Assembly (NCBI RefSeq): GCF_026013415.1 | Contig: NZ_JAPDOK010000002.1 | Span: 248,001-312,000, forward strand | DNA length: 64,000 bases | Direction: 5' to 3' | DNA from: Sphingomonas caeni | Lineage (GTDB): Bacteria; Pseudomonadota; Alphaproteobacteria; Sphingomonadales; Sphingomonadaceae | In this document: positions 19,344 through 27,534 of the stretch, in pieces | Layout: each line of letters begins with the position of its first letter | Position numbering within the stretch: position 1 is the stretch's first letter | The notes under the pieces: model-generated | Told to the model about the DNA's origin: nothing | The model's database searches: none | What the model saw: the letters and a program-made list of their open reading frames with translations, nothing else | Made by a program: the position numbers and the translations under genes

Positions 19344-22300
19344 GTGGCGATTACGAAACCATTCGAAGAACGGCTATTGAAGAGCGACGGCGACGGCGAC
19401 GATTTTCAACGCTTCGTCTGGGAAATATTGTCCGCGGGCCATTTTTCCGAGTTTCGCGGCCAACGCTATCTTCGCCCCCATTTTCGCCGCGGCAAGGATG
19501 GCGCGATCGATCATGCCGCGCGCGGCACCGATGATTGCATCGTCGTCGAATCCAAATTCTGTGCGCAGACCCGCACCGACGGGCCCAAGCGCGAATGGCG
19601 CAAGGTCGCGAGCATCCTGCGCGACAATTGGCGCAAGCTGACCTCGGCGCCCGAGCGGGAGATCCCCGACATCTACGCCCCCTGGTTCGACACGGATTGC
19701 CCCGTGATCGGCTATTGGTTCTGCACCAGCGGGGAATTCGTCCATGAAGGCGACCAGGAGTCGCTCCGGCGCGAGATCGAACAATTTTTTCGCGACATGG
19801 CCAAGCTGCCCGGACTGGCGCACCTCGCCAAGGTGAAGGCGCGCGTCCTGGGCTGGAACGACTTTTCCGGCGCGCTGGCGGTGCTGCCCGCGCTCAAATT
19901 CTCCTGGTTCGGCAGCATTCCGGGAATCATGCCCCTCGCCGACGAAAGCGACGAAGGCACGGCGCGCTTCCAGGCCTTTCTGCAAGGCAACCGGCTCCCC
20001 TATTTTTCGCGGACCCAGTTCCTCGAGGACAGCGAAACCCCATCCGAATCGATTCGCGACGAAGCCGGGATGCTGCGCCTGTTGTTCGAAGGGGCGGGGC
20101 AGAACATCATCATCACCGGCGCCGGCGGCGTGGGCAAGACGCGGCTCGCGCTCGAACTGGGCAAGCGCGCGCAGGAGCTGGACTGGGCGGTGTGGCGCAT
20201 CGCCCCGACCGCCAGCCCCTCGGTCGTCCACGAGCTGGCGCGCGAATTCAAGTCCGAAGGCCGGGCGGTGCTGGTGATCGACTATTCGGAACGCGTCGCG
20301 CAGCTCGCGAGCTTCGCGGCGGCCTGCAACGAAGTCGCGCTCTACGGTCACAAGATCCGCATCGTCGCCACCTGCCGCTCGGGCGCGCTCCCGATCATCC
20401 AGGAGGCCTTTGCCGACGCGCCGCTCACCGTCATCCCGCTCTCCGACGCGAACAACGTCCGATATGCGCGCTGGGTGGTTCGCCGCATCCTCGATCATGG
20501 CGAGGTGCCCAATCCGGACCTGATGGCGCGGATCTGCGGCAATGTGCCCGTCCTTGCGGCCTTCGCCTTCTATCTCTGGCGCAATTTCCCGAACGATTTC
20601 GACAGCCAGTTCTCGATGCTGTTGAACACTGACGATTTCGCGCGCTGGATCGACAAGCGCGTTCGCGCGGCGGTCAAGATGCAGAGACTGGATCAGGCTC
20701 GCGCCGATGCGCGGCTGGCCGAGATCGCGGCGCAACTGCCGTTGCCCCGTTCGCAGTTCGAAACGATGCGGGGCCGCGACGCCGAGACCCGGCAGTTGCT
20801 CGATCTGCTGCTCAAGGATCACTGGATCGAGCCCGACGAAGACATGATCGCGGCCGCGCACGATATCTTCGCCGACGCATTGCTCGCCCGCTACGTGCTC
20901 GAATCGCCCGAAACGGCGACCTTCCGGGCGGGCGACGTCCTGATTTCCGCCGGTGCCGAAGGTGCTGTCGGCACCGCGATCACCGCGTTCGACCGGCTGT
21001 CGAACCAGGGGCATTTCCGCGCGATCGACGGTCCCGCCCTCGTCGCGCGGCTCGCCAATGAGCATCCCGAAGCGCTGGCGCAGGGCGCGGTCGCGCTGCT
21101 GCGGAGCCGCCTCCTCGACGATCGCAGCAAGATCGAATCGCTGCGGCGGGTCGCGAATCTGGCCGCCGAGGCACGCGACAATCCGGATTGCGACGTGCCG
21201 ATCTCGCAGCTCGCGATCGGGGTGGTCAAATCCAAGGACGAGGACTGGAAGCGGGAAGCCGGCGAAACGCTCGAACCCTTCCTCGACGGGGTATTGGCGC
21301 GCAACGATCATGGGTGGATCTTCGGCCGCCTGCTCCGGCTGTTCCCCGCGAAATATCGCGACCGGGCGCTGCGCTGGCTGGAGCGCGAGGGCTATTCGCC
21401 GACCTATCATTATCTGCTCGTCGCCTGGCTGCTCGCCAAACTCCCGCCGGAGGAAATCAGCGACTATGTGAAGAACTGGCTTGCGGCCGGCGGTGCCGAT
21501 ACGCCCGCCGCTTCCACCGTGCTGCCGGCATGGATCGACGCTGTGGGTCCCGAAGAGTGGATCCTTCCCTATGTGCGCATCTGGCTCGCCACGTTCGCCG
21601 GCACCGCAGAGGCGTCGTTTCTCTACAGCGCCTGGCTGGGCTCGAATGGCCCGATCGGCGCGATCGACACCTATCTCCTTCCCTGGATCGTCGCCCGCAG
21701 CGAGGAGAGCGAGACGCGCTATCTCCTCACCGCCTGGCTGCGCAGCAAGGGTTCGCCAGCGGCCGTCGAGAATTCGATCGATATCTGGCTCGGCGCGCAC
21801 GGCCTTTCCGCCGAGGCGGACCGGCTGCTGCGCTCCTGGCTGAAAGCGACCGAAAACCGCGAACGTTTCAGCGACCGGATCCTGGCATGGCTGCGACATC
21901 ATGAGGGCGAGGCGGACGACTCGCAGTTGATGACCGCCTGGCTCCGTCTGGAAGGCGACCTGGCCGCAATCGAGCCGCAGGTCTCGGCCTGGCTCGAAAC
22001 GCATTGGGCCGATTTCAACGCCCATCATCTGCTGCAACGATGGCTGAGGCGGAAGGGCGATCCCCAATTGGTCAGCAAGGCGGTGGAGCGATGGCTCGGC
22101 GTCCATTCGGATAGCGAGCCCGCCGCCTATGTGCTGCAGGCATGGCTGCGGGCGGGCGGCGATCCCCAACTGGTCCTGCCCCGGATACCGACCGGGCTGG
22201 CCGAGGACGGGGCCCAATCGCCGGCCGGCCGGCTGGCGGAAGACGGGCTGGCGAATGGCGAGGTTCCACCAGGCGAGAGTCAGGCGCTGCTGGCCTGGCT

Positions 22301-23438
22301 CGAAACCCACGGACTGGAGATCGGAGCACACAATATGCTGCAGGCCTGGCTGCGCACCGGCGGCGACGTGGCCGTGGTCGGCGGCGCGGTGACGCAGTGG
22401 CTCGCGCTGCACGGCACGCTGCCCGTCGCCCGGTATCTCATCGAAGCCTGGCTGGGCGCGGGCGGATCGCCGGCGCTGGTGCAGGGCCCGGTCGGCATCT
22501 GGTTCGGCGTTCACGGCACCGACCCGCAGGCGCGCTATCTGATCGACGGCTGGCTTTCGGCCGACGGCGATTCGCGCGCGATCAGCGATACGGTCTCAAC
22601 CTGGCTCGGCGCCGAGGGGCAGACCGCGGTGCATTCGGTTCTCCAATCCTGGCTGCGTGCCAAGGGCGACCCTGCATTGGTCCGCGATGCCCTGATCGCA
22701 TGGTTGGTCGATCATGCCGAAGATCATCATGCGGGCTATGTCATTCGCTTCTGGACTCGCGCGGGTGGCGATTGGCCGGCCGTGCAGGAGGCGTTTCTAA
22801 GATGGTTCGGCGCGAATCCGGGGCACGGCGTCGCGGGAAGCCTGTTGCGGCACTGGATCAGGACGGCGGTGGATCCTGAGGAGTGGCGCACCCATCTGCT
22901 CGCCTGGTTCGAAAACCATGCCATCGCTCCCGATGCCGGGGGCATCCTGCTCGTCTGGATACGCGATGTCGGCGAGCCGCAGCCGATCGAGGGCGCGATG
23001 GCCAGGTGGCTGGATGCCAATCCGTCGATCGAGGATGCGGCGCTGTTGCGCAAATGGCTCGAAGCCAATGGCAGGCCGGAGATTGTCGGAAAGCAGGTAT
23101 CGGCATGGCTGCGCGATGTTGGCGGCGATAATGCCGAATCCTCCTATGTCATGCAGGCTTGGCTAACCTCGGGGGGTGAGGCCGAACATATCCGTCCCTA
23201 TGTCGAACGCTATCTCGCGGATAACCGGGGCGAATTCCGCAGCCACTATCTGCTCAAGAAATGGCTGCTCGCCGGCGGCGACAGGGCCGTCGTGCGCGAC
23301 GCCGTGGCGGCCTGGCTCGAGACGAACAATCAAGGCCCGGCGTACCAGACGCTGATCCAGACCTGGCTGGCGCACGGCGGCGAGCCGGAATTGGTCGCGC
23401 CCTTCATGCACGCAGAGGGCGACCAGCCGGGGATTTAG
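19344..23438 (+). CDS. nuclease-STAND NTPase with W-L repeat array (candidate anti-phage protein)
   Basis: A 1364-residue protein from GTG 19344, chosen for the GGGAG site 6 bp ahead; ATG 19278 would add 22 residues. Residues ~25-170 look like a PD-(D/E)XK nuclease: FQRFVWEIL, KDGAID, then VVESKF (Asp ~56, Glu ~69, Lys ~71). Residues ~250-500 are a P-loop NTPase: Walker A GAGGVGKT at 259-266, Walker B VLVIDYSE near 310-316, and a sensor-like RIVATCRSG at 339-347, followed by a probable winged helix. Residues ~690-1360 are about 19 repeats of 34 residues. Nuclease, STAND switch and repeat sensor is the plan of Avs-type antiviral proteins. The defence role is inference; the domain order is what I see. 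Confidence 0.82.
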   Translation: MAITKPFEERLLKSDGDGDDFQRFVWEILSAGHFSEFRGQRYLRPHFRRGKDGAIDHAARGTDDCIVVESKFCAQTRTDGPKREWRKVASILRDNWRKLTSAPEREIPDIYAPWFDTDCPVIGYWFCTSGEFVHEGDQESLRREIEQFFRDMAKLPGLAHLAKVKARVLGWNDFSGALAVLPALKFSWFGSIPGIMPLADESDEGTARFQAFLQGNRLPYFSRTQFLEDSETPSESIRDEAGMLRLLFEGAGQNIIITGAGGVGKTRLALELGKRAQELDWAVWRIAPTASPSVVHELAREFKSEGRAVLVIDYSERVAQLASFAAACNEVALYGHKIRIVATCRSGALPIIQEAFADAPLTVIPLSDANNVRYARWVVRRILDHGEVPNPDLMARICGNVPVLAAFAFYLWRNFPNDFDSQFSMLLNTDDFARWIDKRVRAAVKMQRLDQARADARLAEIAAQLPLPRSQFETMRGRDAETRQLLDLLLKDHWIEPDEDMIAAAHDIFADALLARYVLESPETATFRAGDVLISAGAEGAVGTAITAFDRLSNQGHFRAIDGPALVARLANEHPEALAQGAVALLRSRLLDDRSKIESLRRVANLAAEARDNPDCDVPISQLAIGVVKSKDEDWKREAGETLEPFLDGVLARNDHGWIFGRLLRLFPAKYRDRALRWLEREGYSPTYHYLLVAWLLAKLPPEEISDYVKNWLAAGGADTPAASTVLPAWIDAVGPEEWILPYVRIWLATFAGTAEASFLYSAWLGSNGPIGAIDTYLLPWIVARSEESETRYLLTAWLRSKGSPAAVENSIDIWLGAHGLSAEADRLLRSWLKATENRERFSDRILAWLRHHEGEADDSQLMTAWLRLEGDLAAIEPQVSAWLETHWADFNAHHLLQRWLRRKGDPQLVSKAVERWLGVHSDSEPAAYVLQAWLRAGGDPQLVLPRIPTGLAEDGAQSPAGRLAEDGLANGEVPPGESQALLAWLETHGLEIGAHNMLQAWLRTGGDVAVVGGAVTQWLALHGTLPVARYLIEAWLGAGGSPALVQGPVGIWFGVHGTDPQARYLIDGWLSADGDSRAISDTVSTWLGAEGQTAVHSVLQSWLRAKGDPALVRDALIAWLVDHAEDHHAGYVIRFWTRAGGDWPAVQEAFLRWFGANPGHGVAGSLLRHWIRTAVDPEEWRTHLLAWFENHAIAPDAGGILLVWIRDVGEPQPIEGAMARWLDANPSIEDAALLRKWLEANGRPEIVGKQVSAWLRDVGGDNAESSYVMQAWLTSGGEAEHIRPYVERYLADNRGEFRSHYLLKKWLLAGGDRAVVRDAVAAWLETNNQGPAYQTLIQTWLAHGGEPELVAPFMHAEGDQPGI
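21408..23425 (+). repeat. ~19 tandem 34-residue (102-nt) coding repeats
   Basis: The repeats form the C-terminal half of the STAND protein. The unit is roughly YLLxAWLRxxGDPxxVxxxVxxWLxxHG plus about seven residues ending in A. It consists of two 17-residue halves, each with a Trp-Leu pair, the length of a TPR but without the TPR consensus. Units run nearly in register from YLLVAWLLAK to the stop. One interruption, near nt 22190-22270, carries an AEDG-rich insertion and a lone half-unit. DNA identity between units is modest, so the array is old and not a recent expansion. Confidence 0.85.
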
Positions 23439-23498
23439 TATCGCTGGGTTCCGGCACGGCAAAGCCGCGCCGTCGGTCGCCACACGTGGCGCCGGCCG

Positions 23499-23548
23499 AG
23501 CTTCGCTGATACTCGCGATTTAGCTGCGCTAAATCACGCAGCGAAGCT
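23499..23548. repeat. nested palindrome downstream of the STAND gene
   Basis: An outer 10-bp inverted pair (AGCTTCGCTG 23499-23508 / CAGCGAAGCT 23539-23548) encloses a perfect 8-bp inner pair (GATTTAGC 23517-23524 / GCTAAATC 23528-23535). It starts 60 bp after the STAND stop and touches the partial tRNA copy. It could be a terminator-like RNA or a recombination or cruciform site. There is no T-run. Confidence 0.7.
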
Positions 23549-23572
23549 GGAGCGGGCGAAGGGATTCGAACC
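23547..23572 (-). other. partial tRNA-Gly 3'-end copy (candidate att site)
   Basis: 26 bp identical to 23668-23693, which is the CCA end, discriminator, 3' acceptor strand and T-arm of the adjacent tRNA-Gly. The match stops inside the T-arm, so it is not a tRNA. Duplication of a tRNA 3' end is the usual footprint of tyrosine-recombinase integration. The two copies are 121 bp apart, so any element between them has been lost or is a remnant. Confidence 0.65.
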
Positions 23573-23668
23573 ACGCCCGTAGCGCGGCAGCGCGAAGGGC
23601 CAACAAGGGAATCGAGGGTTCGTGCGCGGCACCCGAGGGCGAAGGATCACGTCGCAAAACGGAAAGAC

Positions 23669-23743
23669 TGGAGCGGGCGAAGGGATTCGAACCCTCGACT
23701 TCAACCTTGGCAAGGTTGCGCTCTACCCCTGAGCTACGCCCGC
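23669..23743 (-). tRNA. tRNA-Gly (anticodon GCC)
   Basis: A 75-nt cloverleaf read on the minus strand. The acceptor GCGGGCG pairs with CGCCCGC, the D-arm is GCTC..GAGC, and the anticodon stem-loop is CAACC-TTGCCAA-GGTTG with anticodon GCC. The T-arm is GAGGG-TTCGAAT-CCCTT, the discriminator is T and the CCA is encoded. Its 3' end faces the STAND gene. The 3' quarter is duplicated 121 bp away. No neighbouring tRNA genes. Confidence 0.97.
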
Positions 23744-23917
23744 TCTGGCGTTGCCCCGAGCCAAGATGCTCCGGGCGGGTGAGGCGCGGCCACTAGCATC
23801 GGTCCCATGGCGGGGCAAGCCCCCAAGAATCATCAGCGCATCGCGAGGCGGACCCACACGGGAAAAGGCTTGGCCTTCGCCCCGCAAGCCCCCACATAGG
23901 CCCGCAAATTCACGCCC

Positions 23918-24862
23918 ATGAGAATCGGGCCAACGAACCGGGAGCTTCCCTTGGCCAGTGCCGCACTCACCCCCGCCGAACGCGAAGCCGTCGACGCCTT
24001 CCGCCGCGACGTCGTCGAGCCTTCGATGACCAAGCTCGTCATCGTCGATTTCTGGGCCGACTGGTGCGGGCCGTGCAAACAGCTCGCGCCCGTGCTCGAA
24101 AAGGTCGCCGAGGATTATGCGTCCAAGGGCGTCGCCCTTGCCAAGGTCGATGTCGATGCGAACCCGTTCATCGCCGCGCAATTTCAGGTGCGCTCGATCC
24201 CCACCGTCTATGCGATGTTCCAGGGCCAGCTGGTCGCCGACCTGAGCCAGGCGCGCACCGAGACCCAGCTGCGCACCACGCTCGACCAGATTTTGCGCCA
24301 GCTCCCCGTGGGCAGCGAGGAAGCGCAGCTCGAAGCCGAGATCGAGCCGCTGCTCGCGATGGCCGAACAGGTGCTGGCGGACGGCGATGCCGAGCGCGCG
24401 CTGTCGATCTTCGATCAGATCGGCGAGATGGCGCCGGGGCATGCCGGCGTCACCGCGGGCCGCGCCCGCGCGCTGCTGGCGCTGGGCCGGATCGACGAGG
24501 CGCAGACCGCGCTCTCCGACCTGCCCGAGGAACTCGCCAAATCGCCCGAGGTCGAGCGCGCCCAGGCCGCGGTGACGCTCGCCAGGGAATCGGTGCCGGT
24601 CGAGGACATGTCCGGCCTCGCCGCGCATGCCGCCGCCAACCCCGAGGACATGGAAGCGCGGCTCGAACTCGCGGGCGGGCAGATGGCCGCGGGCGACCGC
24701 GACGGCGCCGCGAACACGCTGCTCGCGATGATCGCCGACGACAAGGAGTGGAACGAGGGCGCCGCGCGCCAGCGGCTGCTCAAGCTGTTCGAGGCGGTCG
24801 GGCTCGAGGATCCCTGGGTCTCGGCGCAGCGGCGGCGGCTCTCGGCGATCCTGTTCGGATGA
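23918..24862 (+). CDS. CnoX/YbbN-like thioredoxin-TPR co-chaperone
   Basis: A 314-residue protein. Residues ~30-120 are a thioredoxin fold with an intact active site (DFWADWCGPCKQLAP) and the cis-proline IPTVYAMFQGQ. The rest is a TPR-like helical domain (ALSIFDQIGEMAPGHAGV; ARALLALGRIDEAQTAL), as in E. coli YbbN/CnoX, a holdase that hands clients to GroEL. The intact CGPC suggests real redox activity, unlike E. coli CnoX. An alternative TTG start at 23951 has a better GGGAG site and would shorten it by 11 residues. It is probably co-transcribed with the LON-domain gene 10 bp downstream. Confidence 0.9.
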   Translation: MRIGPTNRELPLASAALTPAEREAVDAFRRDVVEPSMTKLVIVDFWADWCGPCKQLAPVLEKVAEDYASKGVALAKVDVDANPFIAAQFQVRSIPTVYAMFQGQLVADLSQARTETQLRTTLDQILRQLPVGSEEAQLEAEIEPLLAMAEQVLADGDAERALSIFDQIGEMAPGHAGVTAGRARALLALGRIDEAQTALSDLPEELAKSPEVERAQAAVTLARESVPVEDMSGLAAHAAANPEDMEARLELAGGQMAAGDRDGAANTLLAMIADDKEWNEGAARQRLLKLFEAVGLEDPWVSAQRRRLSAILFG

Positions 24863-24872
24863 TCCCCGGGAC

Positions 24873-25484
24873 ATGACGGTCACGCGGCTTTCGATTTTCC
24901 CATTGGCGGGGGCGCTGCTCTTCCCCCGGATGCATCTGCCGCTCCACATCTTCGAGCCGCGCTACCGCGCGATGGTGACCGACAGCCTCGCGCGCGACCG
25001 GCGGATCGGAATGATCCAGCCGCGCGGCCCCGGAGAACCCGCGCCGCTCTTCGATATCGGCTGTGTCGGGCGGATCGCCGAGGTCCAGGCGCTCGATGAC
25101 GGGCGGTTCGATATCGTGCTGGAGGGGCTGGCGCGTTTCACCATCCTGCGCGAACTCGATGTCACGACGTCGTTCCGCCAGATCGAGGCCGAGCTGGAGG
25201 TGAGCCAGGAAGGCGAGATCCTGGGCATGGCCGAACGCGCCTCGCTGGAGATCGAATCGCGCCGCTTCGCCGACGCCCAGGGCTATGCGGTCGATTGGGA
25301 GGCTGTGAGCCGATTGGACGACGAATCGCTCGTCAACGGCATCGCCCAGATCGCGCCGTTCGACGTCGCCTCCAAACAGGCGCTGCTCGAGGCCGGCCGG
25401 CTATCCGACCGCGCCGAGCTGATCGTCCAGCTGATGCAATTCTATGGCCGGCACGGCGACGAAGGGGTTTCGACGCTGCAATGA
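24873..25484 (+). CDS. LON N-terminal (substrate-binding) domain protein
   Basis: A 203-residue stand-alone LON substrate-binding domain. The family pattern is visible: LSIFPLAGALLFPRMHLPLHIFEPRYRAMV, then IGMIQPRG, FDIGCVGRIAEVQALDDGRFDIVLEGLARF. There is no ATPase or protease domain, as usual for this PUA-like family, and the function is unsettled. It follows the CnoX-like gene by 10 bp and converges on the DUF695-RraB gene with only a 9-bp gap. Confidence 0.92.
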   Translation: MTVTRLSIFPLAGALLFPRMHLPLHIFEPRYRAMVTDSLARDRRIGMIQPRGPGEPAPLFDIGCVGRIAEVQALDDGRFDIVLEGLARFTILRELDVTTSFRQIEAELEVSQEGEILGMAERASLEIESRRFADAQGYAVDWEAVSRLDDESLVNGIAQIAPFDVASKQALLEAGRLSDRAELIVQLMQFYGRHGDEGVSTLQ

Positions 25485-25493
25485 TTTAAGATT

Positions 25494-26237
25494 CTAGTGT
25501 TTTTCCGGTGCTTCGACCGGACATTCCCAGCCGTCATAGTTACCGCCGAGTTCAACGGCCCGCTCGTGGAGCGGTAGGGTTACCTCATCGATATCCGTCG
25601 GTGCATCGATACGAATCAGCCGTACCTTGTATTGGTCTTCATGTGGCTCGCACTCAGAGACAACGAACCCCTGCGCTTCTGCCCATTGAGCGAATCGCAT
25701 CGCACGACCGCGATCCGGCATGAAAATCCAATGATCGATTTCGCGCGGCAGATCGCTCCGGTCGCCGTGATCCCGCAACGCTTCCAACACATCCCGGTTC
25801 AGCATGCGTTGGCGGTCGGCGGCCGAAGGGTAGAGAAAGTCGCGATAGACCAGCCATTCGGGGTCGTCCCGATGCCCCACTTCGAATTCGTAGCCCGAAT
25901 AGGCTCGCATCGCCTGCACGACACTGCCTTCGAACATCGGGATTTTGGCAGGATAGAAATAGTAGGTGCGCGCACCGTCAGAAGTGGTGCGCCCAGCGTA
26001 ATGGCCGCCACATGTGCTTGTTACATTGGCGACAAGGGCGTCGTCGATGGCCGATAGTGTCTCGAATTCCTGACTGCTTGAGAGGCCATCGGGGCGCGGC
26101 TGGTTCATATATAGGCGAATGTAGGCGAAGGCAGATAGGCTGCGGATCGGCGCCCGCTCGATCAAGGCGAGGTCCAAATAGATCGACGCAGGCTGGTCTT
26201 CGATGAGGCAGAAATAGAAGTCCCATTTTCCAGCCAT
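25494..26237 (-). CDS. DUF695 + RraB-like (RNase E inhibitor) domain protein
   Basis: A 247-residue cytoplasmic protein with two domains. Residues ~1-135 match DUF695 (WDFYFCLIEDQPASIYLDL; YLDL; a closing DDPEWLVYRDFLYPS). Residues ~140-240 match RraB: MLNRDVLEALRDHGDRSDLPREIDHW, DRGRAMRFAQWAEAQGFVV, ending LGGNYDGWECPV. RraB regulates RNase E in Gammaproteobacteria; whether this fusion does is unknown. Base composition is visibly more AT-rich than flanking genes, hinting at acquisition. It is 12 bp from the ubiH-like stop on the same strand. Confidence 0.85.
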   Translation of the reverse strand: MAGKWDFYFCLIEDQPASIYLDLALIERAPIRSLSAFAYIRLYMNQPRPDGLSSSQEFETLSAIDDALVANVTSTCGGHYAGRTTSDGARTYYFYPAKIPMFEGSVVQAMRAYSGYEFEVGHRDDPEWLVYRDFLYPSAADRQRMLNRDVLEALRDHGDRSDLPREIDHWIFMPDRGRAMRFAQWAEAQGFVVSECEPHEDQYKVRLIRIDAPTDIDEVTLPLHERAVELGGNYDGWECPVEAPEKH

Positions 26238-26249
26238 CTGCGCGCCCTT

Positions 26250-27473
26250 TTAGACCGTCAGCCCTTGCAGCAGCTTCGGCACCTCGCCGCTCTCGCCGCG
26301 CGCTTCGGCCATGAAGGCGCGCTTGAGCGGGGGGAGCTTCTGCACCGCCGAGAGGCCGAAGCGGCGGACCGCGCTGGCGGTCCTGCCGGGGACGCCGAAC
26401 AGGCGGGTGAGGCCGTCGGTCGCCGCCGCCACCATCAGCGTGTCGAGCCCGCGCCAACGCTGGTAGCGCGCGAGCAATTGCGGGTCGCCGAGGTCGAGCC
26501 CCAGGCGCTTGCCCTCGACCAGCACCTCGACCAACGTCGCCACGTCGCGGAAGCCGACATTCACCCCCTGGCCCGCGATCGGATGGATGCCGTGCGCGGC
26601 GTCGCCGACCAGCGCGAGCCGGTCGGCAGTGATCCAGGCGGCGTGGTGAAAGCCGAGCGGATGGCTGAAGCGCTGCGTCAGGTGGCTGAGCTTGCCGAGG
26701 AAGCCCCCCATCCTTTTCTCGGTCTCGTGGAGAAAGGCGCGTTCGGACAGGGCAAGCATGCCGGGCGCGTGATCGCGCCGCACCGACCAGACGATCGCCG
26801 AGCGGTGACCCTCGGCATCGTCGACCAACGGCAGGATCGCGAACGGCCCCTCGGGATAGAAGATCTCGAAGGCGATATTTTCGTGAGAACGCTCATGATG
26901 GAGCGATACCACCAGCGCCGCATGATCATAGGTCCAGCGCGCGACCTTGAGCCCCGCCGCCTCGCGCGTCGGCGAATTGCGGCCTTCGGCGGCGATCAGC
27001 AGCCGGGCGCGGACGGTCTTGCCCGAATCGAGCCGGGCGGTGACTCCGTGCGGGCCGCGCTCGACCGCGACGGCGCGGGTCTTCATCCGGACATCGGCGT
27101 GCGGAGCGGCCTGGGCGGCCCCCAGCAGGGCGGTGCGCAGATCGCGATTCTCGAACATGTAGCCGAGCGCGCCAGTATCGGGATCGGGCTCGAAGTCGAG
27201 CGCGCCCGGGGCAAGGCCGTCCGAAACGCGGATGCCCGCGATGGGGCAGCCCTTGCCCGTCAGCCGCTCGGCGACGCCGATCGCCTCGAACATGCGATAG
27301 GGGGCGCTGGCGATCGCCGAGGCGCGGCCGTCGAACGATGCGGCGAGGATCGTCGCGGGATCGGCGGGATCGACCACGATCGCGCTGATCCCGTGCCGGT
27401 CGAGCGCGACCGCAAGCGCGCTGCCGACCAGCCCGCCGCCCAGGATGAGAATGTCCGCGGAATCCATGATCAC
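26250..27473 (-). CDS. UbiH/UbiF/COQ6-family ubiquinone biosynthesis hydroxylase
   Basis: A 407-residue FAD monooxygenase. It has the N-terminal dinucleotide loop ILILGGGLVGSALAVALDRHG, a mid-protein LLIAAEGRNSPTREAAGL, and the second FAD motif LVGDAAHGIHPIAGQGVNVGF, all typical of the UbiH group that hydroxylates the benzoquinone ring. Which ring position is modified cannot be read from the sequence. Divergent from ftsK, with a REP-like hairpin between. Confidence 0.93.
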   Translation of the reverse strand: MIMDSADILILGGGLVGSALAVALDRHGISAIVVDPADPATILAASFDGRASAIASAPYRMFEAIGVAERLTGKGCPIAGIRVSDGLAPGALDFEPDPDTGALGYMFENRDLRTALLGAAQAAPHADVRMKTRAVAVERGPHGVTARLDSGKTVRARLLIAAEGRNSPTREAAGLKVARWTYDHAALVVSLHHERSHENIAFEIFYPEGPFAILPLVDDAEGHRSAIVWSVRRDHAPGMLALSERAFLHETEKRMGGFLGKLSHLTQRFSHPLGFHHAAWITADRLALVGDAAHGIHPIAGQGVNVGFRDVATLVEVLVEGKRLGLDLGDPQLLARYQRWRGLDTLMVAAATDGLTRLFGVPGRTASAVRRFGLSAVQKLPPLKRAFMAEARGESGEVPKLLQGLTV

Positions 27474-27503
27474 GCCCTAAGACCTCTTCCCCTCAAAACA
27501 AAG

Positions 27504-27531
27504 CGTCATCCCGGCGAAAGCCGGGATGACG
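27504..27531. repeat. REP-like hairpin between ubiH-like gene and ftsK
   Basis: A perfect 11-bp inverted repeat (CGTCATCCCGG / CCGGGATGACG) around a 6-nt CGAAAG loop. Sequences of this kind are scattered between genes in alphaproteobacteria. Its right arm contains the first ATG of the ftsK frame (27526), which argues that ftsK starts later. Confidence 0.8.
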
Positions 27532-27534
27532 GAA

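Noticed and set aside
19374..22514. Long open frame on the minus strand opposite the STAND gene (over 1000 codons).
   Set aside because: It is the antisense of a strong coding frame in high-G+C DNA, has no recognisable domain, and its composition is rich in Arg, Gly, Asp and Pro, as antisense frames are.
19219..23548. A bounded genomic island holding the STAND gene.
   Set aside because: Only one partial tRNA copy exists, on the right side; no left boundary or mobility gene was found, so an island cannot be drawn.
23547..23572. A second tRNA-Gly gene.
   Set aside because: Only the 3' quarter is present; no D-arm or anticodon arm.
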